Shown here: positions 10,642 to 22,566 of the stretch, in pieces
Layout of the letters: every line of letters begins with the position of its first letter
How positions within the stretch are numbered: the first letter of the stretch is position 1
NCBI RefSeq assembly: GCF_012641465.1
Contig: NZ_JABAIK010000004.1
Span: 186,001 to 250,000, forward strand
Source: Vibrio agarilyticus
GTDB lineage: Bacteria > Pseudomonadota > Gammaproteobacteria > Enterobacterales > Vibrionaceae
Length of the DNA: 64,000 nt
Reading direction: 5' to 3'
Made by a program: the position numbers and the translations under genes
The notes under the pieces: model-generated
Told to the model about the DNA's origin: nothing
The model's database searches: none
Seen by the model: the letters and a program-made list of their open reading frames with translations, nothing else

Positions 10642-12990
10642 ATGCAACATTTCTCCCGCACCCTATTAGCGGCCTCTATCAGTACCGCCTTACTGGCAAC
10701 GCAAGCGCTCGCCAATACCTCTAAGCCCGTTTCGGATAGTGCATCATTGCCGCCAACGGATCAATGTATGATGCAAGAAGGTGCGGCAGACAATCAAGCG
10801 CCGATTGTGATCCAAGCGGATCATTTGCAAGCCATAGGCAATGATAAGGCGATGTATTCCGGTGATGTTGAAGTCACTCAAGGCGCAAAACGCATTACCG
10901 CAGAAAGCATCACTTACCATCAAAATGAACAAGTTGCCATTGCCGAAGGTGATGTGTCGTTCACTGATGGTCAAGTGATGGCGCACTCTGCGCGCGTGAC
11001 CAGTAATCTTGAAAACGACACGTTTGAGCTTGAAGATACTCGTTTTCATTTCCTTTGTGATCAAGGCCGGGGGAATGCCGCCTATGTGGCTAAGATCATT
11101 AGCCGAACCGGGCAACCAATTTACGAGCTAGAAGACGGGTCGCTGACATCGTGCCCTCCTGGGGACAACGCTTGGCAGATGGTCGCAGAAAATATTGAAA
11201 TTGACCAAACTGAAGAGACGGCGACGTTCTACCATTCACGCTTTGAAGTGCTGGATGTGCCGATTTTCTATATGCCCTATCTGACACTTCCTGTCGGGGA
11301 TACGCGCAAAACGGGTTTTCTGTTTCCGTCGATTTCATATGGCTCAAATGACGGTTTTGAACTGGAAGTGCCATTTTATTGGAACATTGCGCCCAATTAC
11401 GATTTGACGTTTACCACCTTGTACATGTCACAGCGTGGCGTGAAATTTGATAACGACTTTCGCTATCTCACCGATGGCTACGGCATGGGTGAATTGAAAG
11501 TCGAATACATGCAGCATGATAAAAAATACCAACGTGACGACTCGCGCTGGGGTTATCAAATCAAGCACGATGGCATTATTGATAAGCAGTGGCTCGTCAA
11601 TCTCGATTACTCACAAGTCAGTGATATTGATTACTTCCTCGATCTTCCTAGCGACATTGGTAATCGCGAAGATGGTCAATTGTTACAACAAGGTCGAGTG
11701 GCTTATCGCTCCCAGTTTTGGGATATGTCACTCATGGTACGTGACTTCCAAATTCTCTTAACTGAGGATAATCAGCCTTATCGCTTGCTGCCACAATTGG
11801 CATTTAATTACTATAGTCCGTTGTGGGATAACACACTGCGCTTTGACGTTCGCAGTCAAGCGAGCCATTTCGACACCAATGACGCAGACAAACCCAATGC
11901 GATGCGTCTGCATGTAGAGCCTGGGCTTATTTTGCCACTCTCTAACACATGGGCAGAATGGACAACAGAAGCGCGTGCTATGGCGACTTACTACCGCCAA
12001 GATCTCAAAGACAACGCGATGCTTGAACATCTCTATGACGAAACCGTGAACCGTTTTGTCCCTGAGTTTCGTTCGCACCTGCGCCTGCACCTAGAGCGAC
12101 CGACCACCATTTTTGAAGGCTACACGCAAACGCTTGAGCCACAAATGCAATATCTGTACGTTCCTGATGAAAATCAAAGTCGTATTTTTAACTACGACAC
12201 GACACTTTTACAAACGGACTACTACGGCCTGTTCCGCAGTCGTAAGTACAGCAGTATCGATAAAATTGCGCCGGCAAATCAGCTCAGCTACGGTGCTAGC
12301 ACACGCTTTTTTGATGAAAACTATCGCGAGCGTCTCAATATTTCGTTTGGTCAAATTTACTTTATTGATACCAAGACCAAACTGAACCAAATCAATGATG
12401 ATGCCTCCAACTATTCATCGTGGGCTGTGGAAGCGGACTTCAATTACAACGATATGATTTATTATCATGGCGGCGTGCAGTACGACATTGATCTCAAAGC
12501 GATGCAACTGGCCAACAGCACGTTGGAGTACCGCTTTGACAAAGGCTTTGTTCAAGGCAACTACCGTTACGTTACGCGCGATTACATTGCTGCGACCGTC
12601 AGCCCGGTTGGAGGCGATTGGTCACGCGTCACCAGTGATGGTATTTCACAAGCGGGGATCGTGGCCGCTTATGATATGAACCCTAACTGGTCATTTGCCG
12701 GACAATATTACTATGACTTGGTTGAGCACATTGACCTAGAATGGCTTGCCAGCCTTCGCTATCAAAGTGACTGTTGGTACATAGGGTTAACCTATGCCAA
12801 CCAAATTGTCGGTTGGAATGATGAAGTGGTTGGAATTAACCATGGCAATCTCGACTACGAAAGTAACGTTAGCGTAAACTTTGGTATTCAAGGCTTTGCA
12901 ACCAACAGCAAAGCGTATACCGCCGCGAAAGAGCTCGACAGCTCAGATAATGCGATCACCTATGGTCGCCCATTCTATCTCAACGATTAA
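10642..12990 (+). CDS. lptD: LPS-assembly outer-membrane protein LptD
   Basis: LptD, with lipoprotein LptE, inserts LPS into the outer leaflet of the outer membrane. A signal peptide (1–24, ALATQALA) is followed by the periplasmic OstA/beta-jellyroll domain (about 50–190), which joins the LptA bridge, and a 26-strand barrel for the rest of the 782 residues. The cysteine pairs used for disulfide-linked maturation are present near C42, C139 and the late SDCWYIGL region. It heads the lptD–surA–pdxA–rsmA cluster. Confidence 0.97.
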   Translation: MQHFSRTLLAASISTALLATQALANTSKPVSDSASLPPTDQCMMQEGAADNQAPIVIQADHLQAIGNDKAMYSGDVEVTQGAKRITAESITYHQNEQVAIAEGDVSFTDGQVMAHSARVTSNLENDTFELEDTRFHFLCDQGRGNAAYVAKIISRTGQPIYELEDGSLTSCPPGDNAWQMVAENIEIDQTEETATFYHSRFEVLDVPIFYMPYLTLPVGDTRKTGFLFPSISYGSNDGFELEVPFYWNIAPNYDLTFTTLYMSQRGVKFDNDFRYLTDGYGMGELKVEYMQHDKKYQRDDSRWGYQIKHDGIIDKQWLVNLDYSQVSDIDYFLDLPSDIGNREDGQLLQQGRVAYRSQFWDMSLMVRDFQILLTEDNQPYRLLPQLAFNYYSPLWDNTLRFDVRSQASHFDTNDADKPNAMRLHVEPGLILPLSNTWAEWTTEARAMATYYRQDLKDNAMLEHLYDETVNRFVPEFRSHLRLHLERPTTIFEGYTQTLEPQMQYLYVPDENQSRIFNYDTTLLQTDYYGLFRSRKYSSIDKIAPANQLSYGASTRFFDENYRERLNISFGQIYFIDTKTKLNQINDDASNYSSWAVEADFNYNDMIYYHGGVQYDIDLKAMQLANSTLEYRFDKGFVQGNYRYVTRDYIAATVSPVGGDWSRVTSDGISQAGIVAAYDMNPNWSFAGQYYYDLVEHIDLEWLASLRYQSDCWYIGLTYANQIVGWNDEVVGINHGNLDYESNVSVNFGIQGFATNSKAYTAAKELDSSDNAITYGRPFYLND

Positions 12991-12995
12991 TTCAA

Positions 12996-13020
12996 CTCGG
13001 CGCAGAGCGTCTGCGCCGAG
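12996..13020 (+). other. Strong hairpin between lptD and surA without a T-run
   Basis: A perfect 11-bp GC-rich stem (12996–13006 and 13010–13020) with loop GCG lies immediately after the lptD stop. CTATTAAC follows, so a classical U-tract is missing. It could be a partial terminator, a pause site or an mRNA-stabilising structure within the operon. Confidence 0.6.
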
Positions 13021-13041
13021 CTATTAACTATGGAACACAAA

Positions 13042-14325
13042 ATGAAAGCTTGGAAATCCCTCTTACTGGGTCTATTACTGGCTAACGGTGTGGTTGCCGC
13101 CCCGGTAGAACTCGATAAAGTGGCCGTGATTGTTAACGATGGCGTGATTTTGCAAAGTGACATTACAACCGCGCTGAAATCTCTTCAGGCGAACGCTAAA
13201 AAGCAGGGGCAAACCCTGCCTGAGCAAAGTGTATTGCAAGAGCAGATCCTTGAAAAACTGATCGTTGACGCGTTGCAAGCGCAAGAGGCGAAACGCATCG
13301 GGGTACGCATCGATGATGAGCGCCTCAATCAAACGATTGCGTCGATTGCTGAGCAAAATCAACAAACTTTAGCGCAGTTGCAAGCCTCACTGGCCAGTGA
13401 TGGCATCAGCTACCCTGAGTTTCGCGAACAAATTCGTAAGGAGCTCGCGCTTTCTGAAGCACGCAACGCGCTTGTGCGTCGCCGAATCAACATCTTACCG
13501 GCTGAAGTGGACAGTCTTGCTGACGCATTGGCTCAAGAAACCAATGCTAACGTCCAGTACCAGGTACGCCACATTCAATTGCGTTTAGATGGCCAAGATA
13601 ACGCGGCACTTGAGCAACAAGCGCAAGACATCATCACCAAATACAATCAAGGTGAGGATTTCAGCACGCTTGCTTACACCTATTCAAAAGGGCCGAAAGC
13701 CTTAGAGGGTGGCGATTGGGGTTGGTTGCGCAAAGAAGAGATGCCGACCATTTTCGCCGATCAAATTACCACACAAGGTAAAGGGGCTTTAATTGGTCCG
13801 TTCCGCAGTGGCGTGGGTTACCACATTCTGCTTATCGAGGATGTTCAAGGTATGGAAACAGTTGCGGTTACCGAAGCCAATGCGCGCCATATTTTGATCA
13901 AACCGTCGGTGATCCTCAGCGATGAGGGGGCGAAACAAGAGCTCAATGAAATGATCCGCCAAATTAACGCTGGGGAAGCAACCTTTGGCGATCTTGCCGC
14001 TCAGCACAGTCAAGATCCCGGTTCAGCCGCGCGTCAAGGCGAGTTAGGTTATCAAACGCCAGATCTTTATGTCCCTGAATTCAAATACGTGGTCGAAACC
14101 CTGCCTGTTGGCACCATTTCTGAACCATTCAAAACCGTGCATGGCTGGCACATTGTTGAAGTGCTTGACCGTCGCCAAGTGGATCGCACGGATGCAGCAA
14201 TGAAAGATCGTGCTTATCGTTTATTGTTCAACCGTAAATTCAATGAAGAAGTTGACGCGTGGCTGCAAGAGCTTCGCGCCGGCGCCTTCATTGAAGTCCT
14301 TGGAGATAACCCCGATGCGCGTTAA
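13042..14325 (+). CDS. surA: Periplasmic chaperone and peptidyl-prolyl isomerase SurA
   Basis: SurA escorts unfolded outer-membrane proteins, including LptD, across the periplasm to the BAM complex. A signal peptide ends near [10 protein letters not shown]. Then come the N-terminal chaperone domain, two parvulin domains (starting near QVRHIQLRL and NARHILIKP) and a short C-terminal helix. The ATG at 13042 (427 aa) is chosen over the ATG four codons earlier because GGA lies 8 nt before it and [10 protein letters not shown] is a better signal-peptide start. Its end overlaps pdxA by 11 bp. Confidence 0.96.
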   Translation: MKAWKSLLLGLLLANGVVAAPVELDKVAVIVNDGVILQSDITTALKSLQANAKKQGQTLPEQSVLQEQILEKLIVDALQAQEAKRIGVRIDDERLNQTIASIAEQNQQTLAQLQASLASDGISYPEFREQIRKELALSEARNALVRRRINILPAEVDSLADALAQETNANVQYQVRHIQLRLDGQDNAALEQQAQDIITKYNQGEDFSTLAYTYSKGPKALEGGDWGWLRKEEMPTIFADQITTQGKGALIGPFRSGVGYHILLIEDVQGMETVAVTEANARHILIKPSVILSDEGAKQELNEMIRQINAGEATFGDLAAQHSQDPGSAARQGELGYQTPDLYVPEFKYVVETLPVGTISEPFKTVHGWHIVEVLDRRQVDRTDAAMKDRAYRLLFNRKFNEEVDAWLQELRAGAFIEVLGDNPDAR

Positions 14326-15304
14326 ACGATTAGCCATCACGGCAGGAGAGCCTGCTGGCATTGGCCCTGATCTCGTTCTCGCATTAGCGCAGCAATCATG
14401 GGCACACCAGTTGGTGGTCATTGCTGACAAATCGCTATTAACCCAGCGCGCGAAACAGATCGGTATTGAGGTTGACATCATCGATTATGATGCTCACGCC
14501 AAAGCGATGCCAGCACGCGCGGGCTGTCTCGTGGTTGACCATATCAGCATGGATGCCCCCTGCATCGCGGGCGAATTAAATGAAAATAACGGCCATTACG
14601 TACTGAAAACGCTCGAACGCGCGGCTTTGGGCTGTATGGCCGATGAATTTGATGCTATTGTCACCGGCCCGGTACACAAAGGGGTTATTAACCGTGCTGG
14701 CGTTGCCTTTAGTGGTCATACCGAGTTTTTCGCAGAAAAATCCAACACACCACTGGTGGTTATGATGTTGGCGACAGAAGGTTTGCGAGTTGCGCTAGTC
14801 ACAACCCACATTCCACTGGCGTACGTTTCAAAAGCGGTTACCGAAGAGCGATTGGAAATCATCATTGAGATCCTTCATCGTGATTTAGTCACAAAGTTTG
14901 CCATTGCTCATCCGACGATTTACGTCTGTGGTTTAAATCCACATGCGGGTGAAGATGGCTGCCTTGGCCGTGAAGAAATTGAAACCATCACGCCGACCTT
15001 GGAGCGCATTCGCCAAGAAAAAGGCATCAACTTAATTGGACCACTGCCAGCGGATACCATTTTCAACCAGAAATATCTTGAGCAAGCCGATGCGGTTCTC
15101 GGGATGTATCACGACCAAGTTCTGCCTGTGCTGAAATACAAAGGCTTTGGTCGTTCAGTAAACATTACTCTTGGTCTACCCTTTATTAGAACATCGGTAG
15201 ATCATGGCACCGCATTAGACTTGGCAGGCACTGGAAACGCTGACTCGGGTAGCTTTGTCACTGCACTCATGCATGCGATTGAATTAGTAGAGAATAAACA
15301 ATGA
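14315..15304 (+). CDS. pdxA: 4-hydroxythreonine-4-phosphate dehydrogenase
   Basis: PdxA performs an NAD-dependent oxidation in the DXP-dependent pathway to pyridoxal phosphate. The 329-aa protein has metal-ligand segments [18 protein letters not shown] and [12 protein letters not shown], plus [11 protein letters not shown] and [14 protein letters not shown]. The ATG at 14315 lies inside the surA 3' end and gives a start [18 protein letters not shown] that fits the family; longer versions read surA sequence out of frame. The stop overlaps rsmA (ATGA). Confidence 0.97.
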   Translation: MRVKRLAITAGEPAGIGPDLVLALAQQSWAHQLVVIADKSLLTQRAKQIGIEVDIIDYDAHAKAMPARAGCLVVDHISMDAPCIAGELNENNGHYVLKTLERAALGCMADEFDAIVTGPVHKGVINRAGVAFSGHTEFFAEKSNTPLVVMMLATEGLRVALVTTHIPLAYVSKAVTEERLEIIIEILHRDLVTKFAIAHPTIYVCGLNPHAGEDGCLGREEIETITPTLERIRQEKGINLIGPLPADTIFNQKYLEQADAVLGMYHDQVLPVLKYKGFGRSVNITLGLPFIRTSVDHGTALDLAGTGNADSGSFVTALMHAIELVENKQ

Positions 15305-16107
15305 GAAATGATGTCCATTTAGGACACAAAGCGCGAAAACGTTTTGGCCAAAACTTCCTCAATGATCCTTATATTATTGATGGCATTGTGTCATCAATTA
15401 ACCCAAGACCTGGGCAGAATTTGATTGAAATCGGTCCCGGTCTTGCGGCAATTACCGAACCTGTGGGTCGCGAAGTGGATCACCTAACCGTGATCGAACT
15501 GGACCGAGACTTAGCAGAGCGCCTACGCAACCATCCAGAACTGGGCAGTAAGCTGACTATTTATGAAGGTGATGCAATGCGGTTTGATTTCAACCAATTG
15601 GTGAAACCAAACAACAAAATGCGCATTTTTGGTAATTTACCATACAACATTTCGACGCCATTGATGTTCCACCTTTTTGAATTTCATAAAGACATTCAAG
15701 ACATGCACTTTATGTTGCAAAAAGAAGTGGTCAATCGTTTAGCGGCAGGTCCGGGTAGTAAAGCTTACGGCCGTTTAACGGTTATGGCGCAATACTACTG
15801 TAAAGTGGTTCCGGTTTTGGAAGTGCCACCAGAGTCATTTGTGCCACCACCAAAAGTTGACTCTGCCGTCGTACGCCTTGTTCCGTATGAAGAGTTACCT
15901 TACCCAGCTAATAACTTAAGTTGGCTTGAGCGTGTCTGCCGTGAAGGTTTTAACCAGCGCCGCAAGACCGTTCGTAACTGCTACAAATCTCTGCTGAGTG
16001 TGGAAACGCTAGAAGAGCTTGGGATCAACCCAGGTATGCGACCAGAGAATTTGACCTTGCAACAATTTGTCGCCATGGCCAACTGGCTTGACGCGCATCA
16101 TCAGTAA
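15301..16107 (+). CDS. rsmA: 16S rRNA dimethyladenosine transferase RsmA (KsgA)
   Basis: RsmA dimethylates two adjacent adenosines near the 3' end of 16S rRNA during late 30S assembly. The SAM-binding Rossmann motif [12 protein letters not shown] lies around residue 44, and the catalytic NLPYNIST motif IV is present. The N-terminal [10 protein letters not shown] segment is typical. The length is 268 aa. It is translationally coupled to pdxA by a 4-bp overlap and followed by a strong terminator, so apaGH may have a separate promoter. Confidence 0.97.
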   Translation: MRNDVHLGHKARKRFGQNFLNDPYIIDGIVSSINPRPGQNLIEIGPGLAAITEPVGREVDHLTVIELDRDLAERLRNHPELGSKLTIYEGDAMRFDFNQLVKPNNKMRIFGNLPYNISTPLMFHLFEFHKDIQDMHFMLQKEVVNRLAAGPGSKAYGRLTVMAQYYCKVVPVLEVPPESFVPPPKVDSAVVRLVPYEELPYPANNLSWLERVCREGFNQRRKTVRNCYKSLLSVETLEELGINPGMRPENLTLQQFVAMANWLDAHHQ

Positions 16108-16115
16108 CGTCACTC

Positions 16116-16146
16116 GCAAAGCAGGCTTCGGCCTGCTTTGCTTTTT
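16116..16146 (+). terminator. Intrinsic terminator after rsmA
   Basis: A perfect 11-bp stem (16116–16126 and 16131–16141) closes a TTCG tetraloop and is followed by TTTTT. It sits between rsmA and apaG, genes that are often cotranscribed in other Gammaproteobacteria. Confidence 0.85.
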
Positions 16147-16162
16147 AGCATAAGGAGCATAC

Positions 16163-16543
16163 ATGGACAGCGTGCAACCTTGCCTGAAAATTCAAGTGCA
16201 TACTAAATACATTCCCGAACAATCCGAGCCTGAACAACAGCGCTACATTTTTGCCTATACCATCACTATCAAAAACCTCAGCCAAAGCGATGTACAGCTG
16301 CTTAGCCGTTATTGGCTTATCACTGACGCCAACAATAAAAAAATGGTCGTTGAGGGTGAAGGCGTGGTAGGCCAAAAGCCTTTGATTCACGCAGGCGATG
16401 AGTACACCTATACCAGTGGCACTGCCATTGAAACCCCACTCGGTGTCATGCAAGGCCATTACATTATGCAAGATCCGCGCGGCAACGAATTTGTTGTTGA
16501 GGTTGATCCGTTTCGTTTGGCGATGCCAAATATTTTGAATTAG
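16163..16543 (+). CDS. apaG: Co2+/Mg2+ efflux-associated protein ApaG
   Basis: ApaG is a small immunoglobulin-like (fibronectin type III-like) protein linked genetically to cobalt/magnesium tolerance; its biochemical role is unclear. The 126-aa length and the glycine-rich [10 protein letters not shown] segment fit the family. AAGGAG lies 7 nt before the ATG. It is followed after 11 bp by apaH, the usual pair. Confidence 0.94.
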   Translation: MDSVQPCLKIQVHTKYIPEQSEPEQQRYIFAYTITIKNLSQSDVQLLSRYWLITDANNKKMVVEGEGVVGQKPLIHAGDEYTYTSGTAIETPLGVMQGHYIMQDPRGNEFVVEVDPFRLAMPNILN

Positions 16544-16554
16544 TTGGAGTCCAT

Positions 16555-17361
16555 GTGGCGACTTATCTTGTTGGTGATCTTCAAGGCTGTCTTGATGAAT
16601 TACAATTGCTCCTTGCGCGAGTCGAGTTTGATCCGGCACGCGACACTCTATGGCTAGTAGGTGACTTAGTCGCACGAGGCCCAAAATCACTTGAGACGTT
16701 GCGTTTTATTTATGGCTTAGGTGAGAGCGCCAAAGTGGTGCTTGGCAATCACGATCTACACTTGCTCGCTGGTGCTTACGCCCATGGTCGTGTCAAAGAG
16801 AAAGATCGCACCGCTGCGATATTCAGCGCGCCAGATAAAGCGTGTTTACTTGAATGGCTGCGTGGTCAGCCCCTTTTGCAAGAGCACGATGACTTTGTCA
16901 TGTGTCACGCAGGCATTAGCCCTCTATGGGATATCGCGACCGCGAAACATCACGCCAAACAGGTTGAAGCCGTGCTACAAAGTGAGCGCTTACCTTGGCT
17001 GCTTGATAGCATGTACGGCAATAGCCCGGCATTATGGAGTGACGATCTCAATGAGCTAGATACGCTTCGCTATACCATTAACGCCTTTACTCGTATGCGT
17101 TTCGTATTACCAAACGGCGCACTGGATATGCACTGTAAGTTACCGCCTGATGAGGTCGATAGTGAACAATTCTGCCCATGGTTTGATTGGCCACAACGCA
17201 AACCGCTGGATAAAACAGTCGTCTTTGGTCACTGGGCTGCGTTAAGTGGCATTGCTCGCACTGATGTTATTGGGCTCGATACGGGGTGCGTTTGGGGCGA
17301 AGTTATGACAATGCTTCGCTGGGAAGATAAAGCCATATTTACTCAAGCGGCGCTCAATTAA
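16555..17361 (+). CDS. apaH: Symmetrical diadenosine tetraphosphatase ApaH
   Basis: ApaH splits Ap4A to two ADP and also removes Np4N caps from RNA 5' ends. It is a calcineurin-type metallophosphatase with GDLQGC (7–12), GDLVARGP and GNHDLHLL motifs. The length is 268 aa. The start is GTG at 16555, preceded by TTGGAG; an ATG two bases earlier is out of frame. It is convergent with folA, 43 bp away. Confidence 0.96.
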   Translation: MATYLVGDLQGCLDELQLLLARVEFDPARDTLWLVGDLVARGPKSLETLRFIYGLGESAKVVLGNHDLHLLAGAYAHGRVKEKDRTAAIFSAPDKACLLEWLRGQPLLQEHDDFVMCHAGISPLWDIATAKHHAKQVEAVLQSERLPWLLDSMYGNSPALWSDDLNELDTLRYTINAFTRMRFVLPNGALDMHCKLPPDEVDSEQFCPWFDWPQRKPLDKTVVFGHWAALSGIARTDVIGLDTGCVWGEVMTMLRWEDKAIFTQAALN

Positions 17362-17404
17362 CGCCCTTTTTTGAGCGGTTAACTGGCTACCCACTGATGA
17401 CACA

Positions 17405-17887
17405 TTACTCTTTGTTCCAAATGGTAAAGCGCATGTTATATGCGTTTTTTTCATCGGCTGAATAACACGACTCAAAGGTCTGCTCAAAATGTTCATCCCA
17501 TTGCGGGAACTGAGTATCCCCGCCAATATTGGCATCGATGAACGTCAAATAGAGGCGTTTGGCCAAAGGCAAACACGCCTGATAAATCGCGCCGCCACCG
17601 ATCACCATTACCTCGTCGACAGTTCCTGCAGCAATCAAAGCCGCTTCAATGCTTGTTACCACGGTGACACCGTCAATATGACGCTCTGGATCACGGCTTA
17701 TCACGATATTATGGCGACCGGGAAGCGCGCGGCCAATCGAATCGTACGTTTTGCGTCCCATAATCACAGGTTTGCTCATCGTACACTGCTTAAACCACGC
17801 GAAGTCGGCGGGTAAGTGCCATGGCATTTGATTATCCAAGCCGATGACACGGTCATGAGCCATTGCCGCTATCATACTGATGATCAT
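17405..17887 (-). CDS. folA: Dihydrofolate reductase
   Basis: FolA reduces dihydrofolate to tetrahydrofolate with NADPH and is the trimethoprim target. The 160-aa protein has the catalytic acid at D28 within MPWHLPADFAWF, the NADPH-binding MGRKTYDSIGRALPGR, and VIGGGAIY in the C-terminal half. AAGGAAAA precedes the ATG. It lies 15 bp downstream of the yjjPB genes on the same strand and may be cotranscribed with them. Confidence 0.97.
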   Translation of the reverse strand: MIISMIAAMAHDRVIGLDNQMPWHLPADFAWFKQCTMSKPVIMGRKTYDSIGRALPGRHNIVISRDPERHIDGVTVVTSIEAALIAAGTVDEVMVIGGGAIYQACLPLAKRLYLTFIDANIGGDTQFPQWDEHFEQTFESCYSADEKNAYNMRFTIWNKE

Positions 17888-17902
17888 GGGTTTTCCTTAT
17901 AA

Positions 17903-18370
17903 TTAAACGATGGGTCTGCGGCGGTAGAATAGCAGTCCTGGCATCGCAAGGCCAATTGCAAGCCCCGCAATAATAAACATCGCTTTGAGAAAATTTTCCA
18001 TACACAGCGCAATTAGCTCGGGAGAGTACCCAATATGATTAATCTCAACCATCGCAATCATTGCCTTAAAAGCATACACGCCGGGAATCATCGGGATCAT
18101 AGCCGCCACAGTGAACACTTTTGGGTGCGCCAATAACTTGTGCGACCAATGCACGCCTATCATTCCCACGATAGTCGCGGCAAAAAACGTCGCCCACTCA
18201 ATCGGGATCCCCAGATGCATCATTGCATAGCGACTACCATGACCGAGTGCACCACCCACAGCGCAATAGATTAAAGCGCGTTTTGGCACATTAAACACCA
18301 AAGCAAACCCCACCGCAGGAACCGCGGCAAACAGCATGTCGTTTATCAGGCCGAATAAAAATTGCATCAT
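17903..18370 (-). CDS. yjjB: YjjB-type subunit of a threonine/serine exporter-family transporter
   Basis: This 155-aa membrane protein corresponds to the C-terminal half of ThrE-type exporters; in Escherichia coli YjjP and YjjB together export succinate. Four to five hydrophobic segments are visible, with FNVPKRAL and GGALGHGSRY typical of the family. The ATG at 18370 overlaps the yjjP stop by one base (TAATG); the longer frame just reads yjjP sequence. Export substrate here is inferred only. Confidence 0.88.
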   Translation of the reverse strand: MMQFLFGLINDMLFAAVPAVGFALVFNVPKRALIYCAVGGALGHGSRYAMMHLGIPIEWATFFAATIVGMIGVHWSHKLLAHPKVFTVAAMIPMIPGVYAFKAMIAMVEINHIGYSPELIALCMENFLKAMFIIAGLAIGLAMPGLLFYRRRPIV

Positions 18371-19137
18371 TACCCCATCCATCCCCAAACGCCGGTGATC
18401 CCCATCGCGCCAACAATACCCAGACACGTCGCCAAGGTTAATAAACTGGCCATCACAAACCGAGCAATTCCCATATTGGTGTGCCCTTTCAGCATATCGG
18501 CAACAGAATTGATCAAAGGAAAGCCTGGGACCAGCATCAAGACTGAGGATGCCATTACTACGGTTGGCAAATTGCCAATATTAAAAATCACCGCTTGAGT
18601 TGAAATTAACGTTGTGACAAACGCCGTCGCGGCAAAATTGACCAGAGGATTAAAATGTCGATGGCCAATCTCTTGGCGCACGATCATGCCACACGCCGAG
18701 GCGATAAATGTCATCAGAAACACGGCCCAGTCACCTCCCGCCAAGCGACTAAAAGAGGCACAAGAGAGGCCAATCATAGCCACTACCAACCATCGGTTAT
18801 AGCGTTCGGGGCTTATCGCATCTAATTTGGCCTTCGCCATACTTAGATCCAAAATCCTTTTTTCCAATAAAATGCAGATCCGCTGGATCTCCGTCACCAC
18901 TCGCATGTTGATCCCACGATCCGCGCAGCTTCGCGTGGTCGTAATGCAGTGGCCTTTCATTACCGTCGTGACAACCAGAGCGTCCGCAGAAAGTGCAACC
19001 TCCACTTCATCGACGCCACACGCTAAGCCAACACGCCGCATAATACTACTGACTAACGCACTCTCTGCACCATGCGCAAGAAGCATTTGCCCAGCTTGGG
19101 CGACTAAGCGCGATATCGCTCTTTGGGTTACTTCCAT
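18370..19137 (-). CDS. yjjP: YjjP-type subunit of a threonine/serine exporter-family transporter
   Basis: The 255-aa protein is the ThrE N-terminal-domain subunit. The cytoplasmic N-terminal part (about 1–115) includes MLLAHGAESALVSSIMRRVG and VVTTVMKGHCITT. Membrane segments from about residue 120 include the family motif VLMLVPGFPLINSVADMLKGH. AAAGG lies before the ATG. It is coupled to yjjB by TAATG. The E. coli pair acts as a succinate exporter; other ThrE proteins export threonine and serine, so the substrate is uncertain. Confidence 0.88.
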   Translation of the reverse strand: MEVTQRAISRLVAQAGQMLLAHGAESALVSSIMRRVGLACGVDEVEVALSADALVVTTVMKGHCITTTRSCADRGINMRVVTEIQRICILLEKRILDLSMAKAKLDAISPERYNRWLVVAMIGLSCASFSRLAGGDWAVFLMTFIASACGMIVRQEIGHRHFNPLVNFAATAFVTTLISTQAVIFNIGNLPTVVMASSVLMLVPGFPLINSVADMLKGHTNMGIARFVMASLLTLATCLGIVGAMGITGVWGWMG

Positions 19138-19206
19138 GTTTCAACCTTTCACCAAATTCTTGACGCTATTTTGCCTGAAATTGCAGCACGGCCCCAATGT
19201 CTCAGC

Positions 19207-19238
19207 ACAAAAAAGCCGCAATCATAGATTGCGGCTTT
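19207..19238 (-). terminator. Intrinsic terminator downstream of obg
   Basis: A perfect 12-bp stem (19212–19223 and 19227–19238, loop ATA) reads on the minus strand into a run of six T residues. It lies 38 bp after the obg stop and separates obg from yjjP. Confidence 0.85.
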
Positions 19239-19276
19239 AAGCAGTTAATGCGGTTTTCGACGTTTATTGGACCGAA

Positions 19277-20452
<1,176 letters not shown>

Positions 20453-20490
20453 TTACTCCGACTACTTGCGTGTCAATCAACAATCACTAC

Positions 20491-20518
20491 ATTTTAGCAG
20501 ATGACAGAGGCGAACTCC
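20491..20518 (-). promoter_or_regulatory. Possible extended -10 promoter of obg
   Basis: On the minus strand TGCTAAAAT forms an extended -10 (TAAAAT at 20491–20496), with a weak -35 GGAGTT at 20513–20518 and a 16-bp spacer, about 40 bp upstream of the obg ATG. The rpmA terminator lies just upstream, so a separate obg promoter is expected here. Confidence 0.4.
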
Positions 20519-20610
20519 CAGACCACTGTTCGCTCGAAACACGAGTAGATACTCGCCTCTATCGACTGCTCGAATGCACCCCATCCCGTTGGAGCCACAA
20601 GACAATTAAT

Positions 20611-20643
20611 AATAAAAAACCCCGCCGAGTAGGCAGGGCTTTT
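20611..20643 (-). terminator. Terminator of rplU–rpmA
   Basis: An imperfect stem (CCCCGCC against GGCAGGG, two mismatches, loop GAGTA) is followed on the minus strand by TTTTTTATT. It begins 40 bp after the rpmA stop. Confidence 0.65.
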
Positions 20644-20682
20644 AAATTCAGCTAGAAACCAGTTCTAAGCGTAAAGTGAGAA

Positions 20683-20952
<270 letters not shown>

Positions 20953-20960
20953 CTAATCGA

Positions 20961-21272
20961 TTACGCGTTGATACCAGTGATTTTCACTTCCGTGAACCAC
21001 TGACGGTGACCTTGTTGCTTACGAGAGTGCTTACGACGACGGAATTTAACGATTTTTACTTTATCGCCACGACCGTGTTGTACAACTTCAGCTACAACTT
21101 TGCCGCCCTCTACTAGAGGAGCACCAACTTTAATGTCGTCACCGTTAGCAACTAGAAGTACGGTATCGAACTCGATAGTTGCGCCAGTTTCAACGTCTAA
21201 TTTCTCTAAACGAAGAGTTTGACCTTCGCTTACACGGTGTTGTTTACCACCAGATTGGAAAACAGCGTACAT
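20961..21272 (-). CDS. rplU: 50S ribosomal protein L21
   Basis: L21 is a 103-aa large-subunit protein that binds 23S rRNA. The start [14 protein letters not shown] and the basic stretch [19 protein letters not shown] are diagnostic. It is first in the rplU–rpmA operon behind a good sigma-70 promoter and divergent from ispB, a widely conserved arrangement. Confidence 0.98.
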   Translation of the reverse strand: MYAVFQSGGKQHRVSEGQTLRLEKLDVETGATIEFDTVLLVANGDDIKVGAPLVEGGKVVAEVVQHGRGDKVKIVKFRRRKHSRKQQGHRQWFTEVKITGINA

Positions 21273-21352
21273 ATTTTACTCCGCTTTTTCCGCACAGCCT
21301 GCATACAAATTGAGCTAGGGTGTGCGCTAAACTAATCATCAATAGGGCGCAG

Positions 21353-21381
21353 ATTCTACAGAAAGGATGCCCCTATGACAA
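21353..21381 (-). promoter_or_regulatory. Sigma-70 promoter of rplU–rpmA
   Basis: On the minus strand TTGTCA (21376–21381) and TAGAAT (21353–21358) are separated by exactly 17 bp. The predicted start would give a leader of about 75 nt before rplU. Confidence 0.72.
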
Positions 21382-21538
21382 GCCATATTTTGAAAAAATT
21401 GGCGAAAAGCTAATCGCCAAAGAAAAGTGCCGCAATCATGCCCTTAAGCCATGTATTTATCAACGTTTTTTAGTGTATTATTCGACAATTATGCGAATCG
21501 AATAAGCCTTGCAGGGTCTAACTTCAGCCGGATACACA

Positions 21539-22510
21539 ATGGATTTTAAAACTATCCAAGCGCTTACTGCCGACGACATGGCAAAAGTGAATGAAACGAT
21601 ACAGGCACAGCTCAACTCTGAGGTGTCATTAATTAACCAACTTGGTTTTTATATCATCAGCAGTGGTGGCAAGCGGATCCGCCCGCTACTTGCGATCTTG
21701 TCGGCACGCGCACTCGGCTACCAAGGTGAACAGCACACCATGGCTGCGGCTTTTATTGAATTTATTCACACGGCAACGCTACTTCACGACGATGTGGTCG
21801 ATGAGTCCGATATGCGCCGTGGAAAAGCAACCGCGAATGCCACTTTTGGTAACGCAGCCAGCGTGTTAGTCGGAGATTATATTTACACTCGCTCGTTTCA
21901 GATGATGACAGAGCTTGGCTCAATGAAGATTCTGAAATTAATGAGCGAAGCGGTCAATGTGATTGCCGAGGGTGAGGTTCAGCAATTGATCAATTGCAAT
22001 GATCCCGATACCACTGAAGCCAGTTATATGGCGGTGATCTACTCGAAAACGGCGCGCCTGTTTGAGGCAGCAACTCAAGTCGGTGCCATTTTAGCCGGAG
22101 CCAATAGTGATGTAGAACTCGCACTACAAAACTATGGCAAATATTTAGGTACGGCATTCCAATTGATTGACGATGTGATGGATTACACCGCCGATGGCAA
22201 AGAAATGGGTAAAAACGTTGGTGATGATCTCGCCGAAGGAAAGCCAACTCTGCCACTGCTGTACGCCATGCGGCATACGAATGACGAAAATGCGGCCATG
22301 ATTCGTCAAGCGATTGAACAGGCCAATGGCCTTGAAAAGCTTGATGATATTCTGGCAGTTATGGCTGAAACGGATGCGCTGACTTACACTACCACGCGCG
22401 CACAATATGAAGCCGATAAAGCGATTGCAGAGCTCGCCGTGCTTCCCGACTCGCCATACAAAGAAGCGTTGATCACACTCGCTCACATGGCCGTACACCG
22501 CTCAAAATAA
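21539..22510 (+). CDS. ispB: Octaprenyl diphosphate synthase
   Basis: IspB extends farnesyl diphosphate with isopentenyl units to make the C40 side chain of ubiquinone and menaquinone. The two Asp-rich motifs are DDVVDESD and DDVMDYTAD; SSGGKRIRPLL is the IPP-binding region. The ATG at 21539 gives 323 aa, the usual length, and starts MDFKTIQALTADDM; a frame starting 30 bp earlier adds unrelated residues. Divergent from rplU, convergent with mdh. Confidence 0.97.
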   Translation: MDFKTIQALTADDMAKVNETIQAQLNSEVSLINQLGFYIISSGGKRIRPLLAILSARALGYQGEQHTMAAAFIEFIHTATLLHDDVVDESDMRRGKATANATFGNAASVLVGDYIYTRSFQMMTELGSMKILKLMSEAVNVIAEGEVQQLINCNDPDTTEASYMAVIYSKTARLFEAATQVGAILAGANSDVELALQNYGKYLGTAFQLIDDVMDYTADGKEMGKNVGDDLAEGKPTLPLLYAMRHTNDENAAMIRQAIEQANGLEKLDDILAVMAETDALTYTTTRAQYEADKAIAELAVLPDSPYKEALITLAHMAVHRSK

Positions 22511-22513
22511 GAT

Positions 22514-22548
22514 AAAAAAATAGCCGATCTTGAGATCGGCTATTTTTT
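22514..22548. terminator. Bidirectional terminator between ispB and mdh
   Basis: A perfect 15-bp stem (22515–22529 and 22534–22548, loop TTGA) has A6 on one side and T6 on the other. It can serve both convergent genes. Confidence 0.9.
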
Positions 22549-22566
22549 CACTCGAATGCGAAATCA

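Noticed and set aside
20506-20560. Multi-branched fold AGAGGCGA...TCGCCTCT upstream of obg, considered as a leader RNA element
   Set aside because: The likely obg promoter (-10 at 20491–20496) lies downstream of it, so it would not be transcribed in the obg mRNA.
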